The translations under genes were made by a program, and so were the position numbers. A stretch of 64,000 nt of DNA from Ipomoea triloba (lineage: Eukaryota > Streptophyta > Magnoliopsida > Solanales > Convolvulaceae): NCBI RefSeq assembly GCF_003576645.1, contig NC_044920.1:25568947-25632946 (forward strand), in the 5' to 3' direction. A model generated the notes under the pieces. That model was given only the letters and a program-made list of their open reading frames with translations, was not told the DNA's origin and searched no databases. Of this stretch, positions 49,630 to 59,839 are shown piece by piece. How positions within the stretch are numbered: position 1 is the first letter of the stretch; every line of letters starts with the position of its first letter.

Positions 49630-49877
49630 GGAAATTGGTGTTCCAGAAAGCACGAGAAAGTATAGAGGCTCTTCTACTTCTAGGTTATAGCCTTTTGCCG
49701 GCTGCGGAAGAAGAAAGAAAACGAAACAACTGGCGTCGGCGGCGAGGAATGCGGTCAGAGATAAACGCTGGCGGCTATTCCGTCAAAAGCAGTTCGTTTT
49801 TGTTTGGTAGAAATTTTCAAATAAATACTTATATACTCCCTGCACCCTACTCCTCCCACTCATATTATGCGGTGTCT

Positions 49878-49996
49878 GATGGAATGGATTCGAGCCTCAG
49901 TACAGAACTATTGACTTTTTGTGCTTTAGTAAATTGAGAAAGTAGTTATAAACAGATACTATATTGTAACAGAGTCAATAAAACTAAAGAAAAAAA
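49878..49996 (+). mobile_element. 5'-truncated SINE upstream of NAGS exon 1
   Basis: A box B-like GGATTCGAGCC at 49887-49897 is followed by the family body (AATTGAGAAAGTAGTTATAA) and 3' end (ACAGATACTATATTGTAACA, then GAGTCAATA) and an A-rich tail. The box A part is missing. It lies between the two alternative NAGS first exons. Confidence 0.7.
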
Positions 49997-50532
49997 TCTG
50001 TTAGTACTCTATCTCTATTATAATTAATATCTTTTCATAATAAACTCATGTCACAATTTAATAATAACTGCATGTTCATAATTTCATATTCACAATTTCA
50101 TAATTTTATGTTTACAATTTCTTAAATTCATGTTCACAATTTCATAACTCTATATTTACCGTATTATAATTTTATGTTTACAATTTCTTGAGTCTACCTG
50201 ATAAAGTGAATTCATATCCATAGCATAATTTACCCCTAATAAGACAGTTCAAGTGATAAGTGAGTTCTGTTCATGATTATTTTTTAACCTCCAAGTCAAT
50301 ATTATTCCTATCGAGACTCTAATTCATGATAGGTAAAAAGGATACCACCCCAATTATGCTATTTGGTGTCATAATGTGAGAAGGGGTCCCATCTCTTAAA
50401 ATATCTCATTTCTAAAAATTTTAAAAAATAAAAAAATTGCAACCATATAACCAAAAAATATATAAGAATAAAAGAAATTAATATTGTTTGGACTTTACGT
50501 TGAAAAAGTAATGGAGGAAAAATGCGGAATAC

Positions 50533-50853
50533 CTCGAGTATGGAAGACAAGTGTGGACTATCGACGATCTCGGCAGAGAGAACAACCACAAATGTACTGC
50601 CTCTGTGCGCCGCGAAGTACGGCTCCGCCTCTCTCATCACCCTCACGAACTGATCATCGCCGCCGTCGACGCCTCTCTTCTCCGGCGACGGCGACGGCGA
50701 CGAACAGCCCACGCCGCCACAGCACCTCAGTTTCAACGGAGACCCCGCCGCCGCACATGTTTTCCTCCACACCAAAGAGCTCCCCAGCCGCAACACCAGG
50801 TGCTCTTCTCGCCGCACGGAAAACAAACAGCTTTGTTTCGCCGCAGCCGCCAT
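50533..50853 (-). CDS. NAGS: Alternative or relic first exon of NAGS
   Basis: A 107-codon exon, from the ATG at 50853 to a canonical donor GAG|GTATTC at 50533. It has its own transit-like N terminus ([20 protein letters not shown]) and the same conserved end as NAGS exon 1: [16 protein letters not shown] and [13 protein letters not shown]. It ends in phase 0, exactly as exon 1 does, so it could splice directly to exon 2 at 49050 ([10 protein letters not shown]), skipping exon 1. No other NAGS exons lie between 49630 and 50532, so it is either an alternative first exon with its own promoter or a relic of a partial tandem duplication. The frame is intact and G+C-rich, which argues against neutral decay. 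Confidence 0.7.
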
Positions 50854-50869
50854 ACACTGTCGCAGCACA

Positions 50870-51590
50870 ATAAGAGAAATTGAGAATGGTCCTCAGAGAC
50901 GCGGCGATGCGTAGGCGTTTACGTCCTCAGACACAACCAAATAGCTAGAAACATATGTAAATGTAAGAGAAAGACAAATGGTAGGGTGAATCTCCATAAC
51001 TACGTGTTATTTATTTGTGCATCGCAGGTGGCTTCTCGGGCAGGCAATATATAATATGGATATAGGGACGGTAGTCTTGGGAAATTCAGAATCGGTCGAG
51101 GTGCGAATGGACACAAAGTGAAACACAGACTACACGAGATCACTGTGGATATGAATAAATTTATTGATATGCTAATAATGCCATATCATTGTCGGACGAA
51201 ATTGACTAAAAACGACATCAACTCACCCAAATTTGTATACAAAAAATTCGACTCATAGCACAGTTGATCACAGTAATAAAATTTGATAACAAAGATCAGT
51301 GATGAAGTCTTACAAATGGTAGTGTGGGAATAACATCTCAAAATGATGGAACATCTTGTACACAATAAGTAAAGATCTAGACTCTGTGTTTAGCTGAGTT
51401 ATCATGATTTATATCCTCTTAAATGCTCTGTCTGGGCGCGGAGCCCTTGGGGTTGGGGATTAAATCTTTTGGGAAGAAAAAATGTTGGCCCGTTAAATCA
51501 AGAAAACGAAAGGCCAATAAATTATTCTTTTTTTTTTTTTTGAATACTAAGGCCAATAAATTATTTTTTTTTTTAAATACTATTGACCCT
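50870..51590. other. Intergenic, upstream of the NAGS alternative exon
   Basis: Promoter-side spacer. At 51509-51576 the phrase GGCCAATAAATTATT plus a T tract occurs twice in tandem, just left of the SINE cluster. No gene is visible. Confidence 0.4.
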
Positions 51591-51913
51591 GCCAAAGACC
51601 TTGTGGTCAAGTGGCATCCGGTGTCCCGATTAACACTCCTACATGGATGATGGGAGTGTGTTCGAGCCTCAGTGGAGGCAATTGACTCGTTGAGAAAGTA
51701 GGTTGAGAAAGTAGCTATGAGCCTCAGTGGAGGCAATTGACTCGTTGAGAAAGTAGGTTGAGAAAGTAGCTATGAACAGATACTACGTTGTAACAGAGTC
51801 AAGCACTCGTTGTGCTAGTAGGTTGAGAAAGTAGCCATGAACAGATACAGCGAACCCATGACCTCCCACTTGGGAGAATCACTCCATGCCGCTTGACCAC
51901 AAGGCCTTTGACA
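51591..51913. mobile_element. Compound SINE: one plus-strand copy fused to an inverted head
   Basis: The first copy starts CCAAAGACCTTGTGGTCAAG (box A-like TGGTCAAGTGG) and has TGTTCGAGCC as box B, then the family 3' end near 51775-51800. A 55-bp body segment is tandemly duplicated (51664-51718 and 51719-51773). To its right lies a second tRNA-like head in reverse orientation (complement of GTCAAAGGCCTTGTGGTCAA ending near 51913, with GGGTTCG as box B). Confidence 0.7.
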
Positions 51914-52469
51914 TAAATTATTCTTATTTAAGAGTGGAATTTGGATTTGTGTGGGTAAATGTATTAGTAATGACAATAGCATGAAGAGCTAGAATGAGTA
52001 TGATTGGTTTGGCCCTTGGTGGAATGGTATGGACCAGGAATCATGTTTTTCACATCTTACGTTGGATGTGGGCGGGAATTATGGTCATCCCAGCTCCACC
52101 AACCATTCATTAATATAATAGAATATAAGTATGTAGGCCATAATAAACTATGAGAAATGGCATATTTCTTCTTTAGATGCTTTTCGATCGGATTGCATTA
52201 TTTAGGAGGAATATTCAATGAATTGGTAATGTTATTTTGGGTAGTTACGTTGGTGTTATGTTTTACGTGGTAACGTGGATCATGAGGATATGATGGCTTA
52301 TGCATCATTCTAACTAAGGGTAAAAGGAAATTTGTTGGATTATTGAGATCTATTCCGAAACTAATTCAAGATCAATTTGTAACTTGTAAGGTGAATATAT
52401 ATTGTGTGTAATCTTTTAAATTATATTTGTTGGGTAGGTCTAAAGTATTGTGTGTAATCTTTTAAATTA
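51914..52469. other. Intergenic, no gene seen
   Basis: Spacer with a direct repeat: TTGTGTGTAATCTTTTAAAT plus TATATTTGTTGGG occurs at about 52402-52435 and 52447-52480. The second copy is interrupted by the foldback element that follows. Confidence 0.5.
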
Positions 52470-53037
52470 TATTTGTTGGGAAAAAATTCGAAAAATGGTC
52501 AAATAAGCCTGGAAACTTTACATAGCTAAGAAGTTAATTAGGTCCCTAAACTTTTTAAAATAGCAATTAAACTCATCAACATTGTATTTTGGTGCAATGA
52601 AATCCAAAAATCAATTAATGACCTGCTATCACAAGTCACTAGGGTTCCAGTTGAAATTCTAGTCAACTCTGACGATATTTCCGACAATAAAGTATACAAT
52701 CGCCGGTGAATCAACATTGGAGAAGACCGGAAAAGGCAACCATTGGGTTTCCTTCTCCAGTGAGAAGGCAACTCGTGGATCGCCTTTTCAGTGAGGGTTG
52801 TCTTCTTCGATCTTCTCCAACGTTGATTCACCGACAACCGTTATATGGTCGCCGGTAACTTTATTGTCAGAAATATCGTCAGAGTTGGCCGAAATTTTGA
52901 CCGGAATCCTAATAACACGTGATAGCAAGTCACTAACTGGTTTTTGGACTTCATTGCACCAAAATACAATGTTGATGGTTTAGTTACTACTTTAAAACAT
53001 TTTGGAGCCTAATTTGACCATTTTTCGTATTTGTTGG
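52470..53037. mobile_element. Foldback MITE with long arms, 10-bp flanking repeat
   Basis: Inner ends CGAAAAATGGTCAAAT (52489) and ATTTGACCATTTTTCG (to 53027) are perfect complements. The arms pair over about 240 bp each (for example ACATTGTATTTTGGTGCAAT and its complement, CTGACGATATTTC and GAAATATCGTCAG, CAACATTGG and CCAACGTTG). TATTTGTTGG flanks at 52470-52479 and 53028-53037. The left side has 9 extra bases before the matched end. The tandem copy of the flank at 52402-52446, which continues GTAGGTCTAAAG, shows what the empty site looked like. Confidence 0.82.
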
Positions 53038-53254
53038 ATAGCTAGGTCTAAAGAGCACTCCTCTGCCCCACGAGTATCTCAACTTTAGCTATAGTGTTTA
53101 GCCCAATGAGGTCCTCAACGTTGGTCCAAGGCAGTTTGAGCCATGCTTTCATGTAGGTGCGGACATTCGATTCGGGATAAGGTACCATGTCATGTAAGGT
53201 ATCTTTGACGTACTATATTATGGAAATTCAACATCATTTATGGAAATCAATCAA

Positions 53255-53530
53255 ATCATCATGTATAGAAAAATTCTATGCTTGAGGAAGCTAGGCATTC
53301 TTTATGCAAAGAGTGGATTTACTAAATTTGTACAGTAGATTTTTAAGAATTTGATTTCGTTGATATTTAAGGCTCATAAATATATATTATGGAAATCATC
53401 ATGTATAGAAAAATTCTATGCTTGAGGAAGCTAGGCATTCTTTATGCAAAGAGTGGATTTACTAAATTTGTACAGTAGATTTTCAAGAATTTGATTTCGT
53501 TGATATTTAAGGGTCATAAATATATAAAAT
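53255..53530. repeat. 140-bp tandem duplication
   Basis: A unit containing ATGTATAGAAAAATTCTATG, GAGGAAGCTAGGCATTC and ATTTGTACAGTAGATTTT starts at 53261 and again at 53401, 140 bp later, with only a couple of substitutions. A diverged single copy lies at about 17440-17600, so this is a dispersed repeat that was recently duplicated here. Confidence 0.85.
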
Positions 53531-53627
53531 TTAGGAAGAAGTTAGAAAAAAGGACATGCAATCACTTTCATACTGAACAATTTACGTACATTATTCTTCT
53601 TTAGTTCTTCTTTACAATTTGGCAAAA

Positions 53628-54073
53628 ACTTGTGTGAGACCGTCTCACCATGAGACGTGTCGGATCGGGTCGGGTCAAGATGCAAATGTAACACTTATAT
53701 GCACAAATGTCATACTTATATGCTCAAATGTAATACTAATCAGGAATAAAAATGTTGTTACTTATAAGGATAAATGTAATACTTTTAAGGGAAAATACAA
53801 TACTTTTACATTTCGGTTTAAAAGTATTACATTTTTCCACAAAAGTATTATATATATTTGCCCTTATAAGTAATGGACACTTGTCAACATTACTTATTAT
53901 GAAAAATGTATTACTTTTTCTCTAATAAGTAACAAAAATTGTATTCTTGATTAGTGTTATATTTGAGCATATAAGTATGACATTTGCACATATAAGTATG
54001 GCATTTGCATGGTGCTTTGACCCGACCCGACTCGTCTCATGAATAAGGATCCGTGAGACGGTCTCACACAAGT
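53628..54073. mobile_element. Foldback MITE with ACTTGTGTGAGACCGTCTCA ends
   Basis: A 446-bp element. The left end ACTTGTGTGAGACCGTCTCA is matched by the right end TGAGACGGTCTCACACAAGT with one mismatch. GGGTCGGGTCAA on the left pairs with TTGACCCGACCC on the right, and the AT-rich inner arms (GCAAATGTAACACTTATATG and GTATGGCATTTGCAT-type repeats) also pair imperfectly. GAGACGGTCTCAC-ended MITEs are widespread in dicot genomes. No reliable target duplication was found. Confidence 0.8.
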
Positions 54074-54220
54074 GTGACCCAAAATAATAATAATAATAAT
54101 AATAATAATAAGGGTGTGATACAATGTAAATATGTAATAGAATTAGTTGTATTAAAAAAGGGTGTGAATTTTTCGAGTAGGCAAAACATTATTTTTGTAC
54201 ATGAATAGTCACGAACTTGA

Positions 54221-54790
54221 TTCTTACAAGAGTAAATATCATTTTTAGTCCATTAACTATAATATATGTATCAATTTTGGTCATTGACTATTAAAATTTT
54301 CAAATTAGATGCATGACTATTCAATTTGTATCACATTTGGTCCTTGACTATTAGCATTTTCAAATTAGGTGCATGACTATTCATTTTCTATCACATTTGA
54401 TCCTGCCGTTAAATTTTCCGGCCAAATTTCCGGCGAAGTCACCGGTGACCGACTAATTTATTTAATTTTTATTTTAAAAATTATTTTAATACTCCGTAAC
54501 TTTTAAATAAAAAAAAACTTAAAAATAAAAAACAATAATAAAAAAATAGAAAACGCCGGTCACCCTCGATGACTTCGCCGGAAATTTGGTCGAAAAATTT
54601 AACGGCAGAACCAAATGTGATATAAAATGAATAGTCATGCACCTAATTTGAAAATGTTAATAGTCAAGGACCAAAAGTGATACAAATTGAATAGTCGTGG
54701 ACCTAATTTGATATTTTTAATAGTCAAGGACCAAAATTGATACATGTATTATAGTTCAGGGACTAAAAATGATATTTTCTCTTCTTACAA
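54221..54790. mobile_element. Foldback MITE, Mutator-like, with 9-bp target duplication
   Basis: A 552-bp element (54230-54781) with ends GAGTAAATATCATTTTTAG and CTAAAAATGATATTTTCTC. The arms (about 230 bp) pair through TATCAATTTTGGTC/GACCAAAATTGATA, CCGTTAAATTTT/AAATTTAACGG and CCGGTGACC/GGTCACC. TTCTTACAA flanks perfectly at 54221-54229 and 54782-54790, the size expected for MULE transposition. It shares internal phrases with the element at 35740-36172. No transposase is present. Confidence 0.87.
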
Positions 54791-54956
54791 ATATCTCATG
54801 GGTGTAATTTCTCACCCTCGTGTCCAACCTAATTTTAAGAATCAACATTAAATTGTACACTTATGCGCACAATAAACTTAATCTAAACTTGAATCTAAAC
54901 CCTCACTATTTGAAGTTGATCCCTCATATCTCCTGCAAACCTTCTCAAATTTTGAT

Positions 54957-55347
54957 TTGATTTTGATGTGATAAAAAATGTGAAATTAAAATATTTGATG
55001 GGATTTTAAATTGACTATGAAATGAAAACTTATCAGTTATCATGTAACCACCAAATACGGTTATGGTGCGGAGACATTTGTGGGGCAGTGCCGTGATAAT
55101 ATTAGGCAACATGATTAGGCATGCCCTATCCCTTTGCCAGTGCCGTGATAATATTACCCCCTAAATCCAAATCTACGTGTCATTGATTTGGCGAAGTCGT
55201 ATGAATTCTCCTTTTTTTTTTATTATTTATTTTTTTTAACTTTATTTTTATATAATAACTCACAAACTACACATAAGAGGTGAACTATATTGGTCTCAAG
55301 AGCGTAAAGAGTATAGAAATGGAAGGTTTAAATAGACTTTTTTTTTT

Positions 55348-55379
<32 letters not shown>

Positions 55380-56395
55380 TATAACTTAAAAGATTTGCAA
55401 ACAATTTCGTAAAAATAATATTAAAAACTATTTTAAGAACAAAGCGTATTACCAGCTGACTTGCTAGTAACATGTAGTGAAAGACTAAAAAGATTTGTAG
55501 CGCTGTTTTAGTTTAAAGAATCAGTTGATCAACTCAACTAAAAACAAAGTGGTAAGTGTGTGTCACTGATTCATTCAGCTAGATAAGCTAAGCAAAGTGT
55601 TGGAAATATAAAGTGCATAAATTAAAGAGATAGAGACAGAGATTTTTATACTGGTTCGGCAACTGCCTACTCCACTATTCTCCTTAACATCCAAGGAAGT
55701 TCTACTAATATTCAGCGAAAATACAAGTAGAAAGCTACACAGTGTATCCACAAAACACTGATAGGATAGCAAGGGTGATGCTCCTTCAATCTGGACGTAC
55801 GTCCCCTCGAACGATCTTTTGAACTTATTGGTTCTCTACTTCAAGGGTCAGCCACTAAGTCGCCTTGAGCAGAAAAACCTCCAACACCAACACAAAGATG
55901 GCATTGATTTGTTTCTTTTCACAAACGGGTGGACGCGAAACTAAGCGTTCACTAGAAAGCTCTGAGTTGTTTCTAGATCTGACAATGAAGCTTAGTTCTA
56001 TCATACAAATAAATCTTTCTGAAAGTTCTCAACATTTGCACTGTAATCTAAATTATTCTCAGCTTTGTTTTTCATAGCTATAGAGTCCTCTATATATAGC
56101 ATAGAGGAGATGGCAGACTTGTAATTCTTTTGAAATTTGAATTTGACCGTTGTCTCATATTATGACATGTGTCCAATTGTTGTCTACTTATCTTAAAATT
56201 AACTTAAAACTCTAGATTTGATTTTGATGTGATAAAAAAAATGTGAAATTAAAATATTTGATGGGATTTTAATTTTTGACTATGAAATGAAAACTTATTA
56301 TGTGACCACCACTTACTTAATTAGCTAGGGTGCCGCGCCATTAGAGGCTAGCTAAATGATTGTCAACATTGATTAGGCGATGTCGTATGAATTCT
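54957..56395. repeat. Direct repeat flanking an LTR-like insertion
   Basis: TTGATTTTGATGTGATAAAA and the next 70 bases occur at about 54957-55045 and again at 56216-56306. Both copies continue to a shared GTCGTATGAATTCT (about 55197 and 56382). Between them, from 55598 (TGTTGGAAATATAAAG) to about 56190, is a G+C-richer block with TACTGGTTCGGCAACTGCC. It looks like part of an LTR or other retroelement, but no ends or coding region confirm this. Confidence 0.5.
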
Positions 56396-57062
56396 TGCAA
56401 CTAAAATTACAGGTGTAATTTATAGAATCAAACGTTTATCACACATTTTGATTTCATTAAAAGTATAATTTATTTTTATTTGAGTTAATCAAAACAATCA
56501 ATGCCTTCTTTCTGTATCTATACATGTACATAACATAGCAAAGTTTCATGGTTATGGAATCTAACATGTAGCAAGGGCAACTTTCACCCAAGTTAATTAG
56601 ACAGTTGACTTAGTAACTATTGTTTCAAGTTGGATTATATGGACAACCTCGAGTAACAATTACAAACTTTTTCGTAAATCAAAGAGTCTAGCATGTACTA
56701 TATTTCAACTAAAAAGTTGCAAATGTCATATGGTCTTCTCTAAAATGCATGCGTATCTGATTACATATTTATATGGGATGGATAAAATGGAAGTAAACTA
56801 CATTAACAGCATTGTAAACGGATAGTTCACTGCCTCATGATGGCAAGAGTTACTAGAAAAGCTTCGGACCTGTGTTTCTGAATTAGAAAAAGTAAAAGAG
56901 GGTTGAAAAAGTATGGGAAGGGTGGAGGGATCCCTTTGTTGTTACTTGTAGGGGAGAATCTGAGATTCGATTCTGGGCAGGAAAAGTAAGCATTGGAATT
57001 GGATGTGTGATTCTTGAAAAGTGGCACTGCTTTAATTTGTTGGTGTTTGAGAGTGAGTGCCT
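56396..57062. other. 3' side of the DUF4228 gene
   Basis: AT-rich spacer. The last 200 bp before 57063 probably hold the 3'UTR of the minus-strand DUF4228 gene. Confidence 0.4.
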
Positions 57063-59763
57063 TCAACTTCCGACTTCTGCTATGCTCTGTAAGGCTGGTC
57101 TCCATTGCCCCCCACCATGCCTCCCCACACTTCGAATGCCACTGCTACTGCTGCCACTGCCGCTACTTTCCAGATGGTAAGGATCGTGTTCCGCCTGAAA
57201 AGAAACACAAGAAGTAAATCTTGAGATGTGTTTCATAAGTCTAGTAATTCTCGTAGATGTCAACAAAGTTATCAACTTTCTTTGAATTGGTCAACCAGTT
57301 GAGCTATGATCCGAGGCGAATGAGTTAGTACAAGTAGAGGTTAGGCCCAAAATGCCACTACTGGGAATGGAAGATGCATGCATGCTCTGTAACATTTTCT
57401 ATTTAGTCAAGGAAACATGAGAATTATGACAATTGCCTTAACATCAATAAGCACATTTAATCTATGCTTGCAATCAAAATGAATTGTCAATGACCCATCA
57501 CTATTTTAATTCATAAAACAAGAAGAAGCAAAAATTGAATCTTCAACTACCACTCCAAAGGGCTGAAAAAGCAAAAACAGATGACATACTGGCACTTGAA
57601 CAGTTGAACTAACCCTTTTTACCTTGTGGTCAAAAACTTCTGTTGTTTAGCATCTAGAGACGTTAAAGTAAGGGAAAAGTTTTCGTGCTAAATTATAGGA
57701 TAATTGTAGAGTTCGTCATTGAGTGTTGATCATGCTTACTTTTTGTTTTAAGTTCCTTTGGGACGAATTCTACAATTACCTAACTTAAGGACGAAAATTA
57801 CAATTTTCTCTTAAAATAATATTTTCCATCATATATATAAAATTTTTCATTTGGCGTACCAACCTCTCGAGAGGATCAGAGGTCAGCCAAATTAGGCCAC
57901 AAATTAATACAGACAGAATTTTTTAAGTGTCAAAAGTCAAAACCTGTTGGGGATTGAAAATGATTCATGATCTGAATAATTAGTAAACAATAATATAGAA
58001 ACCAACTGAGAATTGAATTGGGCTGAATGCCTTTTCACAAATAGAAAACAAATATTGTCATCATCATAGTTAGAGAAAGTAATGTAAGCTCCAAACCAAC
58101 CAAATATTCCCGGGAGAACTCATATTTTCTGTTTGGATTTGAAATTAATAGTTTAAAGCGCCCATGTGATTTCCTTTATGAATGACAAGTGAAAATTCTG
58201 TTCTGGGCAGTACATGTCAACTATATATCAAGAGAAACCAGCATACAAAACTGTCAAAATTAAATGTTCCCATCAGAACTATAAATTAATAAGCTCTAGT
58301 TCAGATTCTAGGAATTATAATTGATATCCATTTATTAATACTCTATAGTTTAATAACATCTAGAAACAAATTTTGAAGAACCACATTTTCTCTGGGTTAG
58401 TGGTGACCCCATCACTATAGAGCAAGATTTCAGAGCTGATCATGATTTCCACTCACATGTCTTCAATAATTTGTTTGGGGAAATAATCAAGATACTGTAA
58501 CAAGCATTTTTCCTCTTATCATTGGCCATTGACATTATTCTTTGAAAATAAAAAGAATGAAAAAGATATAACCCCAGCTAAGTTAATCGAACGAGTAATT
58601 TTGTAACCACAAAGTTTCAAGTTTGACTTTCCGTAAGAACACAGCCGCCAGTTAACTATGAACAATATAGACTGTTTGTCACCCAAATATTATTTAAAAA
58701 GAAAAAAGAAAAAAACAAAGTATAAACATCATAGTGTACGGCAGCAGACTCAAACTAAGTCCCATAAGCATCTCTAACTAGACGGAAATCCACTTAAAAA
58801 AGAGAAAAGCAGCAACCCAAGACAAGCTTTTATGCTTTGGAATTTGTTAATTAAAGTAAAGCCAGATTCTTTACTCCATCTAATTCTGGGATACAAAAAG
58901 AAATCACCCTCTCGATCTCCCCAGGTTCGAAGATCTACTTGTGTTTCCATCATTTCGTTTAGCGCACTCAAACATTTTAGATCATAAAGATACTTTGAAT
59001 CATAAATATACCCAGAAAAACCAAAAGCTTATTCCAATATTAGTATCTCAAAATATCACTTCCAACTTTTATACCATACTAAAGCCAACAAGAACATCTT
59101 AAATCTTGTAATAAGACTTTATTACATAAAATATCCAATATTTAGTTTAATTTTTTTTTTCATGTCCAAAAAATTTACAAAAACAAAAAGGTGCCTAATA
59201 TAGTAATATTACGTAAATGATTAGTTAATAATACGTGTAATTATTAAGTAGGAAAAGGAAATGCTTCTAGTGAATACTGAAGGATTCGAGAGTTTAATTA
59301 CCTTGGCCACTTTTGGTTTCGGATTCGGAGCCGGAGCCGGAGCATCCGAGTTTCTTTTCGGGTCGAGGCCAAGTCGGGCGCTCTCCTTCAACAACTTCCC
59401 GAGTTTCACGCACTTCTTGGCAGCAAATTCCTTGAGAACGTCTGCGAAACAAAGCGTGAATAGGTGAGCGAGACGAGGACAAATTTGGTAATTTCATTTG
59501 AATCGGTTACCTTCGAAGCTGACGAGGCGATAAACCTGTCCGATGAGCAAAGTATCGGCGGGGCGGAGAAGCTTGAGCTGCTTTACCGGGGCGCCGTTCT
59601 CCGTCGTCCTGTCCGTCGGAGAGGTGATGACGAGGGCGACGTAGTGGCCGGGGTTAGAATTCATGACGTCGTGAGCACTGACCGACCAGTAAATCCTCTC
59701 CACTTTGTTACCGGGATGTTGAATCACCACCGTCGCCGCCTCCGCCGCCTGGCAATTCCCCAT
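57063..59763 (-). CDS. DUF4228 / PADRE domain protein
   Basis: Three exons, minus strand: 59763-59511, 59441-59302 and 57194-57063 (525 nt, 174 residues). The second intron is 2.1 kb. The protein begins MGNCQAAEAATVVIQHPGNK, with Gly2 and Cys4 suited to N-myristoylation and palmitoylation. Then come VERIYWSVSAHDVMNSNPGHYVAL, LKLLRPADTLLIGQVYRLVSFEDVL, LGKLLKESARLGLD and a Pro/Ala linker. The C-terminal exon ends QWRPALQSIAEVGS, the conserved WRPxLxSIxE tail of this plant family. PADRE proteins are linked mainly to defence and stress responses; the biochemical role is unknown. The longer upstream frame (to 59838) is not needed since MGNC is the family start. A TATATATAT run at 59823-59832 lies about 60 bp upstream and may be the TATA box. 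Confidence 0.88.
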
Positions 59764-59839
59764 TCTCAGTGAGGACTCACAGTTCAGTTGAAAAGCGAGA
59801 AATGACAAAGAGATCAACCAATCTATATATATATTCACT

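Noticed and set aside
50484..50883. Pro/Arg/Ser-rich plus-strand frames
   Set aside because: Antisense of the NAGS alternative first exon, which has clear homology on the minus strand.
55598..56190. Complete LTR retrotransposon
   Set aside because: Only an LTR-like block is visible; no second LTR, primer-binding site or gag-pol, so it was not called as such.
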